Shown here one piece after another: positions 16,558-26,533 of a stretch of 64,000 nt of DNA; the first letter of the stretch is position 1; every line of letters begins with the position of its first letter. The translations under genes were made by a program, and so were the position numbers. The notes below the pieces were generated by a model. The model ran no database searches. It was not told the origin of the DNA and saw only the letters and a program-made list of their open reading frames with translations. Origin of the DNA: Limnobaculum zhutongyuii. GTDB taxonomy: Bacteria > Pseudomonadota > Gammaproteobacteria > Enterobacterales > Enterobacteriaceae. The stretch covers positions 3,933,501 through 3,997,500 of the forward strand of contig NZ_CP034752.1 in assembly GCF_004295645.1 (NCBI RefSeq), written 5' to 3'.

Positions 16558-19500
16558 CTATTTAATCTCCAACCTCGCCGGCGTCGACCCAATCGCATGC
16601 CACTCTGGCTTATACATGGATTCTACCTGTGGAGCAGGAACACTATAGGTACCCGGTGTTACCGCACGAACCAGATACAACAGCGTTACCGGATTGCTCT
16701 TCGAGCCATCCACCTTAACGGCTGCAACATAACGGTCATCACGGTATTCCTGATACTTGATTTCAGCGCTTTGCATCTTGGTTTGCAACGCCATCAATTC
16801 TCCGGCGCTTTCACTCAGGCTGGCGCTGCTGCTACCCAGATTTTGGTTTTCCAGTTCAAAACCTGCAGGTAACAGATCGACTACCAGCGCATCGTTCACC
16901 TGATTGTCAGCCCACAGATTCAAATGCACCACTAACAGCTGACCGCTGCTCACATGATCCAGTGAAGCGCTAGAGCCATCCAGATTGAGGAAGTTACGTT
17001 CAATATGCAGGCGATTACTTACCGGAGCCGGCTGTTTCAACGGATAACCGGTAATATCAATACGTGGATATACCGTTACGCTACCGCTGTTAGTCAGATT
17101 GATACCTTTCACCAGCTGGGTGGCATCATACAGAGAAGAAATTGACTTGGTCTCTTCGTAGTCTTTACTTTCAACACCTGAGACTTCCACTTCCCATTCT
17201 GCTGATTCACGTTTAGGCAGATCACGCCCCGCCAGATAAACCGCGTTACGTTCTTGCGTTGACAGATAACGGTTGGAAACCAACGCATCTGACAGCGACA
17301 TTAATGCACTATCCTGTTGTTGAGGTAACAGGTGATACTCATTCAACAGCGCCAGAATCAAGGCATTATCGCGCAGGTCACTACCGTAGTCGCCTAACCA
17401 GGTGTTACGGTTAGCGCCACCCATTGCGGTACCCTGCTGGATCAATTGAGTGGCTTTTGGCATATCGCCCATCAATTGCAGAGCAACACCTAACTGAACC
17501 AGTGGTAAACCAGACATTGCCTCGCTACGACGTTCATACAGCTGTCGTAATGCCCCTAATGGTGCCTGTTGCTGACGAGCCAGTACCAGTCCGGCATATG
17601 CCTGCACGCTAAACTTAGCGGCATTGGTCGCTGAAGCGTTCGAAATATATTGAGGTTCGATTTGATTGCGATCCTGCAGATAACGCAGCAAACGCTGGTT
17701 AGCTTTATTCAACGCATCTTCTCGTACTGAATAACCTTGCTCACGGGCACGAACCAGGAAGTCAGTAACGTATGCGGTTAACCAATATTCTTCACTGCCT
17801 TCACGTTCCCACAGAGAGAAGCTACCATTATCTTTCTGCATGCCTAACAGGCGCTCAATACCGACGTCAATATTGCGACGACGCACATCATCACTGTCAC
17901 TCTTAATGCCTAATGCCGCCAGTTGAGCCTGATTGCTATACAGCGATGGATACAATCCACTGGTAGTTTGCTCCAGACAGCCATACGGATAGGCAAACAG
18001 TTCGCGAATATGCTGAGCCACATTTAGCGGCGGTACCGCGGTTAATGACATCTGGCCTTCCACAGTTGGCGTGGATAGCCCCAACAGTGCATCCTGTGGC
18101 AATGCCCAGCTTTCACCGGCACGCAGTGTCATCGCATAGCTGTTAGTCTTCGCCGGGGTTGCAGGACGAACGCCCAGCGTCCAGTGACGTTCAAACGCCG
18201 TTGAAGGCTCGCCCGGCAATACCAGACCATTTACCCGAACGGTAACATCACCCTGACCAAAGCCATTTAATGCTTCAACCGGAATGCTCAACGTCTTACG
18301 CTGACCTTTAGTCAGTTTAACCGTTTGCTGTGCAGCACCGGTTTGTTTCACCAGACCTTTGGTTTCAACGGTCACATTAAGAGACTGTTCACCATCGGTC
18401 AGATTACTGAGATCCAGTGCCAGAATGCTGCGGTCGCCACCGGCAATGAAACGAGGCATAGACAGTTCAGCAATTAGCGGTGCAGCAACGATCATTTTAC
18501 GTTCTGCACTGCCAAATTCTTCATCACTCCAGGCCTGAGCCATTAGTCTGAGCTCGCCGTTAAAGTCAGGGATAGGCATCTGAATTTCACCTTCACCCTT
18601 ATCGTTCAACACTACTGGCATAGCCTGTTGAGCGACGATTTTCACTACCGTAACTGGTTTTTTACCACCGCGAGCCAGAGCATCATCCTCACCGTCACCA
18701 CCGAAGCTCAACTTAGCAGTTTTACCTTTCCCTTCAATTAACTGACCGTAAATATCCATCTGGTCAACGCTATAGCGTTTACGACCAAAGAAAGCTTCGT
18801 AAGGATCTGGTGTAACGTAATTGGTAATGTTCAATACTCCGCTGTCTACTGCGGACATCAGAACGTTGATTGATTTAGGTAACTCGCCATTTTTGACAGA
18901 CGCTTTTACTTTTACCGTCAGCGTTTGGTTAGGGCGCATACGCTCTGGTGCATCCAGCGCCAGAGTAATCTTACGGTTTTCATCCACCAACGGCAGATGT
19001 AACAGCCCTACAGCACGCTTTGGCGTAGCCTGTATATTCTTATCACCAGGACGAACCACTAACGCGCTCAGGTAGAGATCGTGGCGATTCCACTCTTCAT
19101 TAATTGGTACGTTAAAGTTAGCTCCGCCAACCGGCACTTCAATCTCTTGCCACCATAAAGGCCCGTCGCTGGATTCCAGCATCAGATAGCCTTTACCGGC
19201 AGTTGGTGCTTCAACGTGCAGATTAACCTTCTCACCCGGACGGTAAGCAGGCTTATCCAGTTTCAATTTGACCTGATCCGGACGTAACGCACCGGTACCA
19301 TCGGTATTATCCTGCCAGCTATAGCCTGCCCAGAAACGCAGGCTGGTCACCATTCCACTATGAGGATCTTCAACTTCCAGTCGGTAAGAACCCCACTCCA
19401 CCGGGTAGCTCACTTTAGCTACCTGATCGGCACCGATGGATACCGTTTCCTGATTAATAATTAAATCTTTTTGATCGTAACGGGAGCTCCAACCATCGCT

Positions 19501-21507
19501 GGAGGACCATTCCCAGTAATAATCCCGACGCTCACGAACCAAACGCACATTCAGACCATCTGCCGACAGTTTGTTACCTTTCGCATTGGCATAAACAATA
19601 TCGAAACCCGCTAAGCTGTCAGAGTCCACCATAAACTGAGGTTTATAGTTATTGGTTTTGTAATCGTAAACTTCTTTTTTGTTAAACAGCGGGCGGATAC
19701 CCGGCATGTTAGTGGCTGGCCAGATAGCCTGCTCGGCGCGACGAGTCACAGGGCGACCACTGGATTCCATCAGGCTGGCCTGAATAATCACCTTCATCGG
19801 CGACTTACTTTCAGCCCAGTCGCTTGGTACTGTTACGCTGGTTAGCCCTTCAGAATCTAACTTCAGGTCAAATTCATTGAGTGAACGACTCAGATTGGTG
19901 TCCAGAACCGAACCAAACTCATAGCCTGGTAATTTCGCTACCGCATCACGGGCCGGACGCAGGAACATTTTCCCCTGCAGGCGGTTGCCTGCAGCTGGTG
20001 CACCGTATAAATAGCGGCCAGTAACATCAAAAGTAATTTCCTGAGAAGGAGCAACCGGGACATCTTCAACCGATTTCAGCTCCAGCGCCATGCGCTCAGG
20101 CAGGAAGTCTTCTACTTTAAACTTATAGAAACGGGGCTGTTTGTCCCCTAAGTTGATGCGTAATGACCATTCGCCCGTTGCAGCATTATTAGGAATGTCA
20201 TACATAAACTGATAGAAGCCGTTCTTTTTCGGCTGCCAGACAAAGCTGCGTGTAACCTGATTATCTGGCTTAAGCACATCCACTTTTACCGGTTGGTCAG
20301 GCAGCTCTGCACCATCAGAATCGCGCAGTAAACCGTTAACAATCAGCGTTTCGCCCGGGCGATATAAATCTCGTGGACCAAAGGCGAAAAATTGGGTTGC
20401 GAAGCCTTCTGGTCCGGCAATATCAAATTCCGACAGATCCAGAGCCGCTTTACTCAGATCGATTAAGCTGGTTTGCCCATCTTTAGTGGCCAGCATAATT
20501 TTTGCTTTATCATCTTTAATCAGTTGAGCGTGACCATCAGACGAGGTTTTCGCCTGTGCCAGTGAGTTGCCTTTTTCGTCAAACAGCTCAACTTTAACCC
20601 CGGATACGCCTTCACCGCCCTCCAGCGCCTGGGTAAACACATCCAGACGATCGTGATAACGGTGTAAAGAGATACCAATATCGCTCAGGGTGAAAATAGT
20701 CACCGGATTACTGTATTGATAAGCACCCGCTTCCTGCATCATTGCCAGATAGACACCCGGCTGTTGCAGTTCTTTAATGCTGTTTAGCGGCAGCAACACT
20801 TGCTCACGCGTATTGCGCTGCGGGCTTAAATCAAAACGACCGGTATAAGCCAGATCGACTTTTTTCAGAAATTCCTGAGATTCCCAGTAACTTTTTGCTC
20901 CGGTTCCTTCCCAGTCAGCCAGGAAGCCTGAAAGCATTTCCGGCTTAATGCGGAAAAAGTTAACGTCAACTTTATTCACGTTCAGGGCAATGACCGGAAG
21001 CCCGGTGATCACTTTGCTTGGTAACAGGGAACCGCGACTGGCAAAGCCAATGGAAGGCTCAATATCACGGGTGGTTAACTTTTGCTGGAACTCTTTGTCC
21101 AGCTTCATTCCGTTAACGCCACTCAGATTTTTATTAACGGTCAGAATCAACTTACGGGAAGGTTCCAAATGACGAAGGCGTAACTCCATCATATTGTCCG
21201 ACACTTCCCATGCGCCATCGACTTTACCGCTAGCCTCATCCACCAGATTCAGTAAAGAAGCAAAATTCTGATTCGCCGCAAGCGGGATTGAAAAAGTCAC
21301 CACCATCGCACTGGCACCGTCCAGCTGGACTTCAGAGGCATCAAGGATAGTAAACGACTTACCGGCATAGCGAGACGCTTGCTGCTCTGCAGCTGGCGTA
21401 GCTTGTGGAGTTTCCGGTGCTGCATGAAGCGGTAAAGAAGCGAAGCCAAGACATGAGGCAAGAAGTAGCCCCTTCAGCCTCCAAAAATCAGAATTTCCCT
21501 GACGCAT
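16558..21507 (-). CDS. yfhM: Bacterial alpha-2-macroglobulin YfhM
   Basis: A 1649-residue periplasmic macroglobulin thought to trap proteases that reach the periplasm. It contains the MG1 to MG-type beta domains, a bait region in the middle and the thioester motif C1177-L-E-Q1180 in YPYGCLEQTTSG, within the alpha-helical TED domain. It aligns with E. coli YfhM along its whole length (for example FASRGSLLP, FGPRDLYRPGETL, RRDYYWEWS). The signal region reads LLLASCLGFASLPLHAAP: LASC at Cys19 would be a lipobox as in E. coli, but LHA-AP could be a type I cleavage site. It partners pbpC in most genomes, consistent with a role in defending breached cell walls. Confidence 0.95.
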   Translation of the reverse strand: MRQGNSDFWRLKGLLLASCLGFASLPLHAAPETPQATPAAEQQASRYAGKSFTILDASEVQLDGASAMVVTFSIPLAANQNFASLLNLVDEASGKVDGAWEVSDNMMELRLRHLEPSRKLILTVNKNLSGVNGMKLDKEFQQKLTTRDIEPSIGFASRGSLLPSKVITGLPVIALNVNKVDVNFFRIKPEMLSGFLADWEGTGAKSYWESQEFLKKVDLAYTGRFDLSPQRNTREQVLLPLNSIKELQQPGVYLAMMQEAGAYQYSNPVTIFTLSDIGISLHRYHDRLDVFTQALEGGEGVSGVKVELFDEKGNSLAQAKTSSDGHAQLIKDDKAKIMLATKDGQTSLIDLSKAALDLSEFDIAGPEGFATQFFAFGPRDLYRPGETLIVNGLLRDSDGAELPDQPVKVDVLKPDNQVTRSFVWQPKKNGFYQFMYDIPNNAATGEWSLRINLGDKQPRFYKFKVEDFLPERMALELKSVEDVPVAPSQEITFDVTGRYLYGAPAAGNRLQGKMFLRPARDAVAKLPGYEFGSVLDTNLSRSLNEFDLKLDSEGLTSVTVPSDWAESKSPMKVIIQASLMESSGRPVTRRAEQAIWPATNMPGIRPLFNKKEVYDYKTNNYKPQFMVDSDSLAGFDIVYANAKGNKLSADGLNVRLVRERRDYYWEWSSSDGWSSRYDQKDLIINQETVSIGADQVAKVSYPVEWGSYRLEVEDPHSGMVTSLRFWAGYSWQDNTDGTGALRPDQVKLKLDKPAYRPGEKVNLHVEAPTAGKGYLMLESSDGPLWWQEIEVPVGGANFNVPINEEWNRHDLYLSALVVRPGDKNIQATPKRAVGLLHLPLVDENRKITLALDAPERMRPNQTLTVKVKASVKNGELPKSINVLMSAVDSGVLNITNYVTPDPYEAFFGRKRYSVDQMDIYGQLIEGKGKTAKLSFGGDGEDDALARGGKKPVTVVKIVAQQAMPVVLNDKGEGEIQMPIPDFNGELRLMAQAWSDEEFGSAERKMIVAAPLIAELSMPRFIAGGDRSILALDLSNLTDGEQSLNVTVETKGLVKQTGAAQQTVKLTKGQRKTLSIPVEALNGFGQGDVTVRVNGLVLPGEPSTAFERHWTLGVRPATPAKTNSYAMTLRAGESWALPQDALLGLSTPTVEGQMSLTAVPPLNVAQHIRELFAYPYGCLEQTTSGLYPSLYSNQAQLAALGIKSDSDDVRRRNIDVGIERLLGMQKDNGSFSLWEREGSEEYWLTAYVTDFLVRAREQGYSVREDALNKANQRLLRYLQDRNQIEPQYISNASATNAAKFSVQAYAGLVLARQQQAPLGALRQLYERRSEAMSGLPLVQLGVALQLMGDMPKATQLIQQGTAMGGANRNTWLGDYGSDLRDNALILALLNEYHLLPQQQDSALMSLSDALVSNRYLSTQERNAVYLAGRDLPKRESAEWEVEVSGVESKDYEETKSISSLYDATQLVKGINLTNSGSVTVYPRIDITGYPLKQPAPVSNRLHIERNFLNLDGSSASLDHVSSGQLLVVHLNLWADNQVNDALVVDLLPAGFELENQNLGSSSASLSESAGELMALQTKMQSAEIKYQEYRDDRYVAAVKVDGSKSNPVTLLYLVRAVTPGTYSVPAPQVESMYKPEWHAIGSTPARLEIK

Positions 21508-21606
21508 AAGCGATTCTCTCTGAGATAATGTAGATAAGTAAGTTAGCCGTAAATAAATATGATTCTGAAGAAATATTATACTAGTAAAGCATAACCCTAA
21601 AACTCA

Positions 21607-22452
21607 TTAATCACTAAATCTCATCGCTAATGGTAATGGCGGATTAAATCGTCGCTTTAATCTGGCAAACCACGTTTGAGAATCAGTATGACTATAAAAT
21701 GGCGGCTGGTTAACCATGCCTGTCACGATATTGTGAGTCGAAGTATCACTGGCAGATAAATGCGTAAGCTCAATGCCAACAGGTAACAATTGAGTAGCCA
21801 ATACCTGAATATCATGCAAATGTTCATCGCTGGCTTTGCCATTACCACTGTCTAATAGCATCAAGAGCGACCAACGTTGGCCAAAACCTAATGAGGCAAA
21901 ACCCAATCGGCAATATTGGATGTCACGGTGTTCTGCACAATATTGGTATAACGCTTTAGAAAATATGGTCGGCATATCATTAATATGAATACCCTGACTG
22001 GAATCCGCTGGTAATGGCTCATTACCCTGCTCTTCCAGTTGAAGACTCATTGTTAAAAAATCAAGAAGCTTATAATCAATCTGCTCAAAATTATCCGCAT
22101 CACTAATCAAAATAACATCAATGCGCTGCTGCTGTGAAAATCCCATCAGCGTCACACCACGTACTTCGATATAGCTCCCAGTTTCAGGATCGTGAATCTC
22201 GGGTAACGATTCAGGTGGAACGCCGGGTTCACTCCCCAGATAAGCAAACAGGAAGGGTAATTCCGCATCATCCACATAATTAAGCCCAACATTCAGCAGG
22301 CCTTGATCTTTCTGAGCTGGGCTACTCTCATTCAATATCCATATCCGTTGATCATGAAATTCACGAGCAAACTGCAGGTATTTTTGTTCAGAATTGCTAT
22401 TGTCAGCAGAATTTCTCAGTTGACGTAACGAATGAAGAATAGGGTAGTCCAT
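21607..22452 (-). CDS. sseB: SseB-like protein
   Basis: A 281-residue cytosolic protein at the position of sseB, between yfhM and pepB. The N-terminal part (YLQFAREFHDQRIWIL... ELPFLFAYLG) fits the SseB N-terminal fold, and the C-terminal part ends in a region with PVGIEL and QPPFY that resembles the SseB C-terminal domain (proline-aromatic near the end). Similarity to E. coli SseB is weak by eye, and the protein is longer than E. coli's 258 residues. SseB was named for enhanced serine sensitivity; its biochemical role is not settled. sseA, its usual neighbour in E. coli, is missing here. GAGG precedes the ATG (AAGGAGGTTTCGGTTATG). Confidence 0.55.
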   Translation of the reverse strand: MDYPILHSLRQLRNSADNSNSEQKYLQFAREFHDQRIWILNESSPAQKDQGLLNVGLNYVDDAELPFLFAYLGSEPGVPPESLPEIHDPETGSYIEVRGVTLMGFSQQQRIDVILISDADNFEQIDYKLLDFLTMSLQLEEQGNEPLPADSSQGIHINDMPTIFSKALYQYCAEHRDIQYCRLGFASLGFGQRWSLLMLLDSGNGKASDEHLHDIQVLATQLLPVGIELTHLSASDTSTHNIVTGMVNQPPFYSHTDSQTWFARLKRRFNPPLPLAMRFSD

Positions 22453-22643
22453 AACCGAAACCTCCTTGTTAAGCCTTACAAACTCAAGATTGGTGAAGCA
22501 TTATATAGGATGATAGAGAGTTTCATTGATTAAAAATACACTTAAATAATATTTACATCACACATTAATAATCCACAGTGACTTTCATAACATTAAAAGA
22601 TAGTTATAGAAAAATACTGATGGCAAATAGATAACCGCGATGT

Positions 22644-22725
22644 AAAAAAATAGGCTGTCTCTGATAGAAGAGTCAGCCCATTATTCAATCAGTCATCAAT
22701 AACGCGGGTACCCAACCCGCGTTAT
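22644..22725 (-). terminator. Tandem hairpins after pepB, the second a strong terminator
   Basis: Leftward from pepB, the first hairpin is an 11-pair stem ATAACGCGGGT/ACCCGCGTTAT (22699-22725) without a T-run. The second is GGCTGACTCT/AGAGACAGCC (22653-22678, one mismatch), followed by TATTTTTTT. The second is a canonical terminator. Confidence 0.8.
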
Positions 22726-22737
22726 CAACCTATTTCA

Positions 22738-24033
22738 TTATGACTTTTGGCTTAATAGCAAGTTGGCAATTGTCCGAACACCTAGCCCCGTTGCTCCTGC
22801 CGACCATTGATCCACTGCACCTTTACGATAAGTTGCCGAACAGTCGATATGAATCCAACCCTGCTGATAATTTTTCACAAAGTGGGACAGGAAAGCGGCT
22901 GCGGTGCTGGCACCAGCGGTATAGGCCGCACCTGCCATATTGTTTAATTCCGCAAAGTTTGACGGTAATTGGCTACGGTGGAACTCGGCCAGCGGTAAAC
23001 GCCAGAACGGTTCATTTTCGCTATTAGCACTGTTCAACATCTCGTTTGCCAGCGCATCATCGAAACTAAACAATGCATGATAGTCATTTCCTAACGCCAT
23101 TTTTGCTGCACCGGTCAGGGTGGCGCAATCAATAATCATCTGCGGATTTTGTGCTTCCGCATCAATCAGGCCATCCGCTAACACCAGACGTCCTTCTGCA
23201 TCGGTATTCATCACTTCAACGGTTTTACCATTGCGATAACGGATAATATCTCCCAGTTTGAAAGCATTGCCGCTCACCAGATTATCGGCACAGCACAGGA
23301 ACAGTTTTACACGCTGTTTCAAACCACGGCTAATCGCTAATGCCAGCGCACCGGCGATAGTTGCCGCGCCGCCCATATCGGACTTCATAGAGTCCATAAA
23401 GGCGCTTTGCTTCATGCTGTAACCACCGGAGTCAAAGGTGATACCTTTACCTACCAGACTGGCAAATACCGGCGCATCCGGATTACCGGTTGGGTTGTAG
23501 TCCAGAGCCAGCAGAGCAGGTTCACGCTCGGAGCCACGGCCTACAGTATAAAGCCCTATATAGTTCTGCTCGCGCAGTGATTCGCCTTTAACAATACGGT
23601 AACTCACCGCATCACAGGAAATATCGCAAAACAGATCAACCGTACGTTTAACCAATTCTTCAGGCCCCAGCTCTTCGGCTGGCATATTGATGGTGTCACG
23701 AACCCAGTCAATAATCTGTAAACGGCGGTCCAGCTCTTGCTGTTCTTGTTGTTCCAGCGCCGCCCACTCAACTTTTCTTTCGCCTTTTGGACCACGGAAA
23801 CCCTGCCAGAAACTCCAGCTACGTTCTAAATCCCAGCCTTCTCCCGCCAGTTTGATTTTTTTGATGCCCTGGCCGTCGATTTTACGAGCCGCACGCTGAA
23901 TAGCGCCCAGTTTGCCATTTCCATGGAGGTGAATAGTCATTCCTTCACTGTTGGTGCTCAATAGTGCTTTGTCACCCCAGACCGCATCAGCAGGTTCATG
24001 GGAAAGATAAACAGGCATAAATTGATTTGTCAT
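22738..24033 (-). CDS. pepB: Peptidase B (M17 leucyl aminopeptidase family)
   Basis: A 431-residue cytosolic aminopeptidase with broad specificity, close to the 427 residues of E. coli PepB. The M17 signature NTDAEGRL is at residues 276-283, followed by VLADGL. Metal ligands are visible in VGKGITFDSGGYSMK and in the DMGGAA segment. It follows iscX in the same direction, as in E. coli, but a GC-rich hairpin lies in the gap, so pepB may have its own promoter there. Confidence 0.95.
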   Translation of the reverse strand: MTNQFMPVYLSHEPADAVWGDKALLSTNSEGMTIHLHGNGKLGAIQRAARKIDGQGIKKIKLAGEGWDLERSWSFWQGFRGPKGERKVEWAALEQQEQQELDRRLQIIDWVRDTINMPAEELGPEELVKRTVDLFCDISCDAVSYRIVKGESLREQNYIGLYTVGRGSEREPALLALDYNPTGNPDAPVFASLVGKGITFDSGGYSMKQSAFMDSMKSDMGGAATIAGALALAISRGLKQRVKLFLCCADNLVSGNAFKLGDIIRYRNGKTVEVMNTDAEGRLVLADGLIDAEAQNPQMIIDCATLTGAAKMALGNDYHALFSFDDALANEMLNSANSENEPFWRLPLAEFHRSQLPSNFAELNNMAGAAYTAGASTAAAFLSHFVKNYQQGWIHIDCSATYRKGAVDQWSAGATGLGVRTIANLLLSQKS

Positions 24034-24071
24034 TGTTATGGCTCCCGCTATTTTTATATTTACTTAAACCA

Positions 24072-24099
24072 ATAAAATAAGGGCCCCCAAAGGCGGCCC
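24072..24099 (-). terminator. Terminator-like hairpin after iscX
   Basis: GGGCC (24095-24099 complement) and GGCCC (24081-24085 complement) form a short, very GC-rich stem on the minus strand, followed by TTATTTTAT. It lies at the end of the isc operon, before pepB. Confidence 0.55.
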
Positions 24100-24111
24100 C
24101 GTTAATGATTG

Positions 24112-24312
24112 CTATTCTGCTTCGTCCAGCCAGACTAACAGAATCGCCTCAAGGATCTTTTCGTTTGAGGCGTTGGGATCATCTTCAAAATCTTCTAACT
24201 CGCACACCCAACGATGTAAATCCGTGAAGCGTACCGTTTTCGGGTCGGTATCCGGAAACTGATCGTACAGCGCTTCACCAATTTCCCGACTGTCTTTCCA
24301 GGTTAAACTCAT
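24112..24312 (-). CDS. iscX: Fe-S assembly protein IscX
   Basis: A 66-residue acidic protein, the same length as E. coli IscX (YfhJ), with the family pattern LTWKDSREIGEALYDQFPD...RFTDLHRWV. IscX binds IscS and ferrous iron and slows or tunes cluster assembly on IscU. It is the last gene of the isc operon, 20 bases after fdx. Confidence 0.95.
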   Translation of the reverse strand: MSLTWKDSREIGEALYDQFPDTDPKTVRFTDLHRWVCELEDFEDDPNASNEKILEAILLVWLDEAE

Positions 24313-24332
24313 CTTTTATATCCCGTTGTTAA

Positions 24333-24668
24333 TTAATGCTCGCGGGCATGGTTAACCGTATAGCGAGGAAGCTCAACCACCAGATCTTCATCGGTCACTT
24401 TTGCCTGACAGCTTAAACGGCTCTCCGGCTCCAGTCCCCAGGCTTTATCCAGCATATCGTCTTCCAATTCGCTGCTTTCTGCCAGAGAATCAAATCCTTC
24501 ACGCACAATACAGTGACAGGTGGTACAGGCACAGGACATTTCACAGGCATGTTCCACTTCAATACCGTTACGTAATGCGGCATCTAATATGGTTTCACCC
24601 TCTTTTGCTTCAACAACCGCACCTTCCGGACATAAGTCCTGATGGGGCAGGAATACTATTTTAGGCAT
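24333..24668 (-). CDS. fdx: [2Fe-2S] ferredoxin Fdx of the isc system
   Basis: A 111-residue adrenodoxin-type ferredoxin that supplies electrons for cluster assembly on IscU. Cluster ligands are C42, C48 and C51 in CEMSCACTTC and the later C87 in SRLSCQAKV. Further cysteines are at 46 and 53. It starts two bases after the hscA stop. Confidence 0.97.
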   Translation of the reverse strand: MPKIVFLPHQDLCPEGAVVEAKEGETILDAALRNGIEVEHACEMSCACTTCHCIVREGFDSLAESSELEDDMLDKAWGLEPESRLSCQAKVTDEDLVVELPRYTVNHAREH

Positions 24669-24670
24669 GC

Positions 24671-26521
24671 TTAAACCTCATCTACGGAATGACCCGCCAA
24701 AGCGCGGCGTATTGATGAATCCATACGGCGGGCGGCAAAATCTTGAGTTACAGAATCCAGTGTCTTGATGGATGCTTCTATTATCGCAGTCTCATTGCCC
24801 TGCATAGCAGTTTGTAGCTGGCTGATAGCGCTATCTATTGCAGCGCGTTCAGTTTCAGTGAGCAGATCGCTGTCGCTATTCAAAGCGGCATTCAGGCTTT
24901 CCAGCACCCGGGCGGCCTCTACCTTTTGTTCTGCCAGCATACGTGCACTAACGTCTTGTTGTGCGTTGGTCATCGAGTCTTTAATCATGGTGGCGATTTC
25001 ATCATCGCTCAGGCCATAAGAGGGTTTCACTTGAATCGATGCCTGCACGTTGGTGGATTTTTCCATCGCCGTAACGCTCAGTAAACCATCCGCATCCACC
25101 TGATAGGTTACGCGAATATGCGCGCCACCGGCAGGCATTGGCGGTAGGCCACGTAACGTAAAGCGAGCCAGAGAACGACAGTCATCAACCAATTCACGCT
25201 CGCCCTGCAGTACGTGAACCATCATCGCAGTCTGACCATCTTTAAAGGTGGTGAACTCTTGCGCTCTGGCTACCGGAATGGTGGTATTGCGTGGAATAAT
25301 CTTTTCTACCAATCCGCCCATGGTTTCAATACCCAGAGAAAGCGGAATCACATCTAACAATAAAATATCGGAATCTGGCTTATTGCCAACCAGCACATCA
25401 GCCTGAATAGCAGCACCAATCGCTACAACCCGGTCAGGGTCAATACTGGTTAACGGGGTTCGACCAAAAAACTCACCCACTAAAGTACGTACCAATGGTA
25501 CACGGGTGGAACCGCCAACCATGACGACTTCCAGTACTTCATCTGCGCTGACGCCGGCATCTTTCAGTGCACGACGGCAGGCTAATAATGTCTTTTTCAC
25601 CAGCGAAGCAATCAGATCGTCAAACTGTTCACGGGTAACCGTACCCTGCCAGCTACCGACTTTAACTTCCGCACTATGACTATCGCTAAGGGCTATTTTG
25701 GCCGCTATCGCAGCATCCAGTAGCTGACGCTGAAGCTGATGGTCGCTGTGGGCACCAAATCCAGCTTGTTCACGCAACCAGTCTGCCAGCAGATGGTCAA
25801 AGTCATCACCACCCAGCGCAGAATCACCGCCGGTTGCCAGCACTTCAAACACCCCACGACTCAGGCGAAGAATAGAAATATCAAAGGTACCACCACCCAG
25901 ATCGTAAACGGCGATAATGCCTTCCTGTCCTGAATCCAGACCATAAGCAATGGCTGCCGCAGTTGGTTCATTTAACAGACGCAGCACATGCAATCCTGCC
26001 AGGCGAGCGGCATCTTTGGTACCCTGACGCTGAGCGTCATCAAAATAGGCAGGAACGGTAATCACCACACCGTCAAGATCGCCGCCTAATGTCTCCTGAG
26101 CGCGTTTCGCCAGCGTAGTCAGAATCTCCGCAGAAACCTGAACCGGATTAACCATTCCACCGGCGGTAACAATAACCGGTAAGCCATTCTCACTGGCTTG
26201 CAGTTGGTAAGGCAGGTTTGGGTAGCGTTGAACGATATCGTTCAGTGAACGCCCCATCATTCGTTTCACCGAACTCAGGGTATTGGAAGGATCGGCAGCA
26301 GCCTGAGCACGTGCGCTCCAGCCAACATCCGTTCCTTCATGTTGATAATGCACTACGGAAGGCAGTAAATGGCGACCTTGATCGTCGGGTAACGTTTCGG
26401 CTTGCCCACTGCGGACAGTGGCAACCAGAGAGTTAGTGGTACCTAAGTCGATACCCGCTGCGAGCCGACGCTGGTGAGGTGCTGCCGTCATCCCCGGTTC
26501 GCTAATTTGTAATAAAGCCAT
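24671..26521 (-). CDS. hscA: Hsp70-class chaperone HscA
   Basis: A 616-residue specialised Hsp70 that, with HscB, drives cluster transfer from IscU. The ATPase domain has GIDLGTTNS near residue 24, VYDLGGGTFDIS and the GGSTRVPLV motif. The substrate domain follows from about residue 385 and ends without the EEVD of eukaryotic Hsp70s. Its IscU partner here carries the LPPVK recognition motif. Length equals E. coli HscA (616). Confidence 0.97.
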   Translation of the reverse strand: MALLQISEPGMTAAPHQRRLAAGIDLGTTNSLVATVRSGQAETLPDDQGRHLLPSVVHYQHEGTDVGWSARAQAAADPSNTLSSVKRMMGRSLNDIVQRYPNLPYQLQASENGLPVIVTAGGMVNPVQVSAEILTTLAKRAQETLGGDLDGVVITVPAYFDDAQRQGTKDAARLAGLHVLRLLNEPTAAAIAYGLDSGQEGIIAVYDLGGGTFDISILRLSRGVFEVLATGGDSALGGDDFDHLLADWLREQAGFGAHSDHQLQRQLLDAAIAAKIALSDSHSAEVKVGSWQGTVTREQFDDLIASLVKKTLLACRRALKDAGVSADEVLEVVMVGGSTRVPLVRTLVGEFFGRTPLTSIDPDRVVAIGAAIQADVLVGNKPDSDILLLDVIPLSLGIETMGGLVEKIIPRNTTIPVARAQEFTTFKDGQTAMMVHVLQGERELVDDCRSLARFTLRGLPPMPAGGAHIRVTYQVDADGLLSVTAMEKSTNVQASIQVKPSYGLSDDEIATMIKDSMTNAQQDVSARMLAEQKVEAARVLESLNAALNSDSDLLTETERAAIDSAISQLQTAMQGNETAIIEASIKTLDSVTQDFAARRMDSSIRRALAGHSVDEV

Positions 26522-26533
26522 GTTCAGTTTCCG

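Noticed and set aside
22453..22737. Possible homologue of the E. coli small RNA ryfA near sseB
   Set aside because: The position is similar but no sequence likeness could be recognised; only the pepB terminator hairpins are evident.
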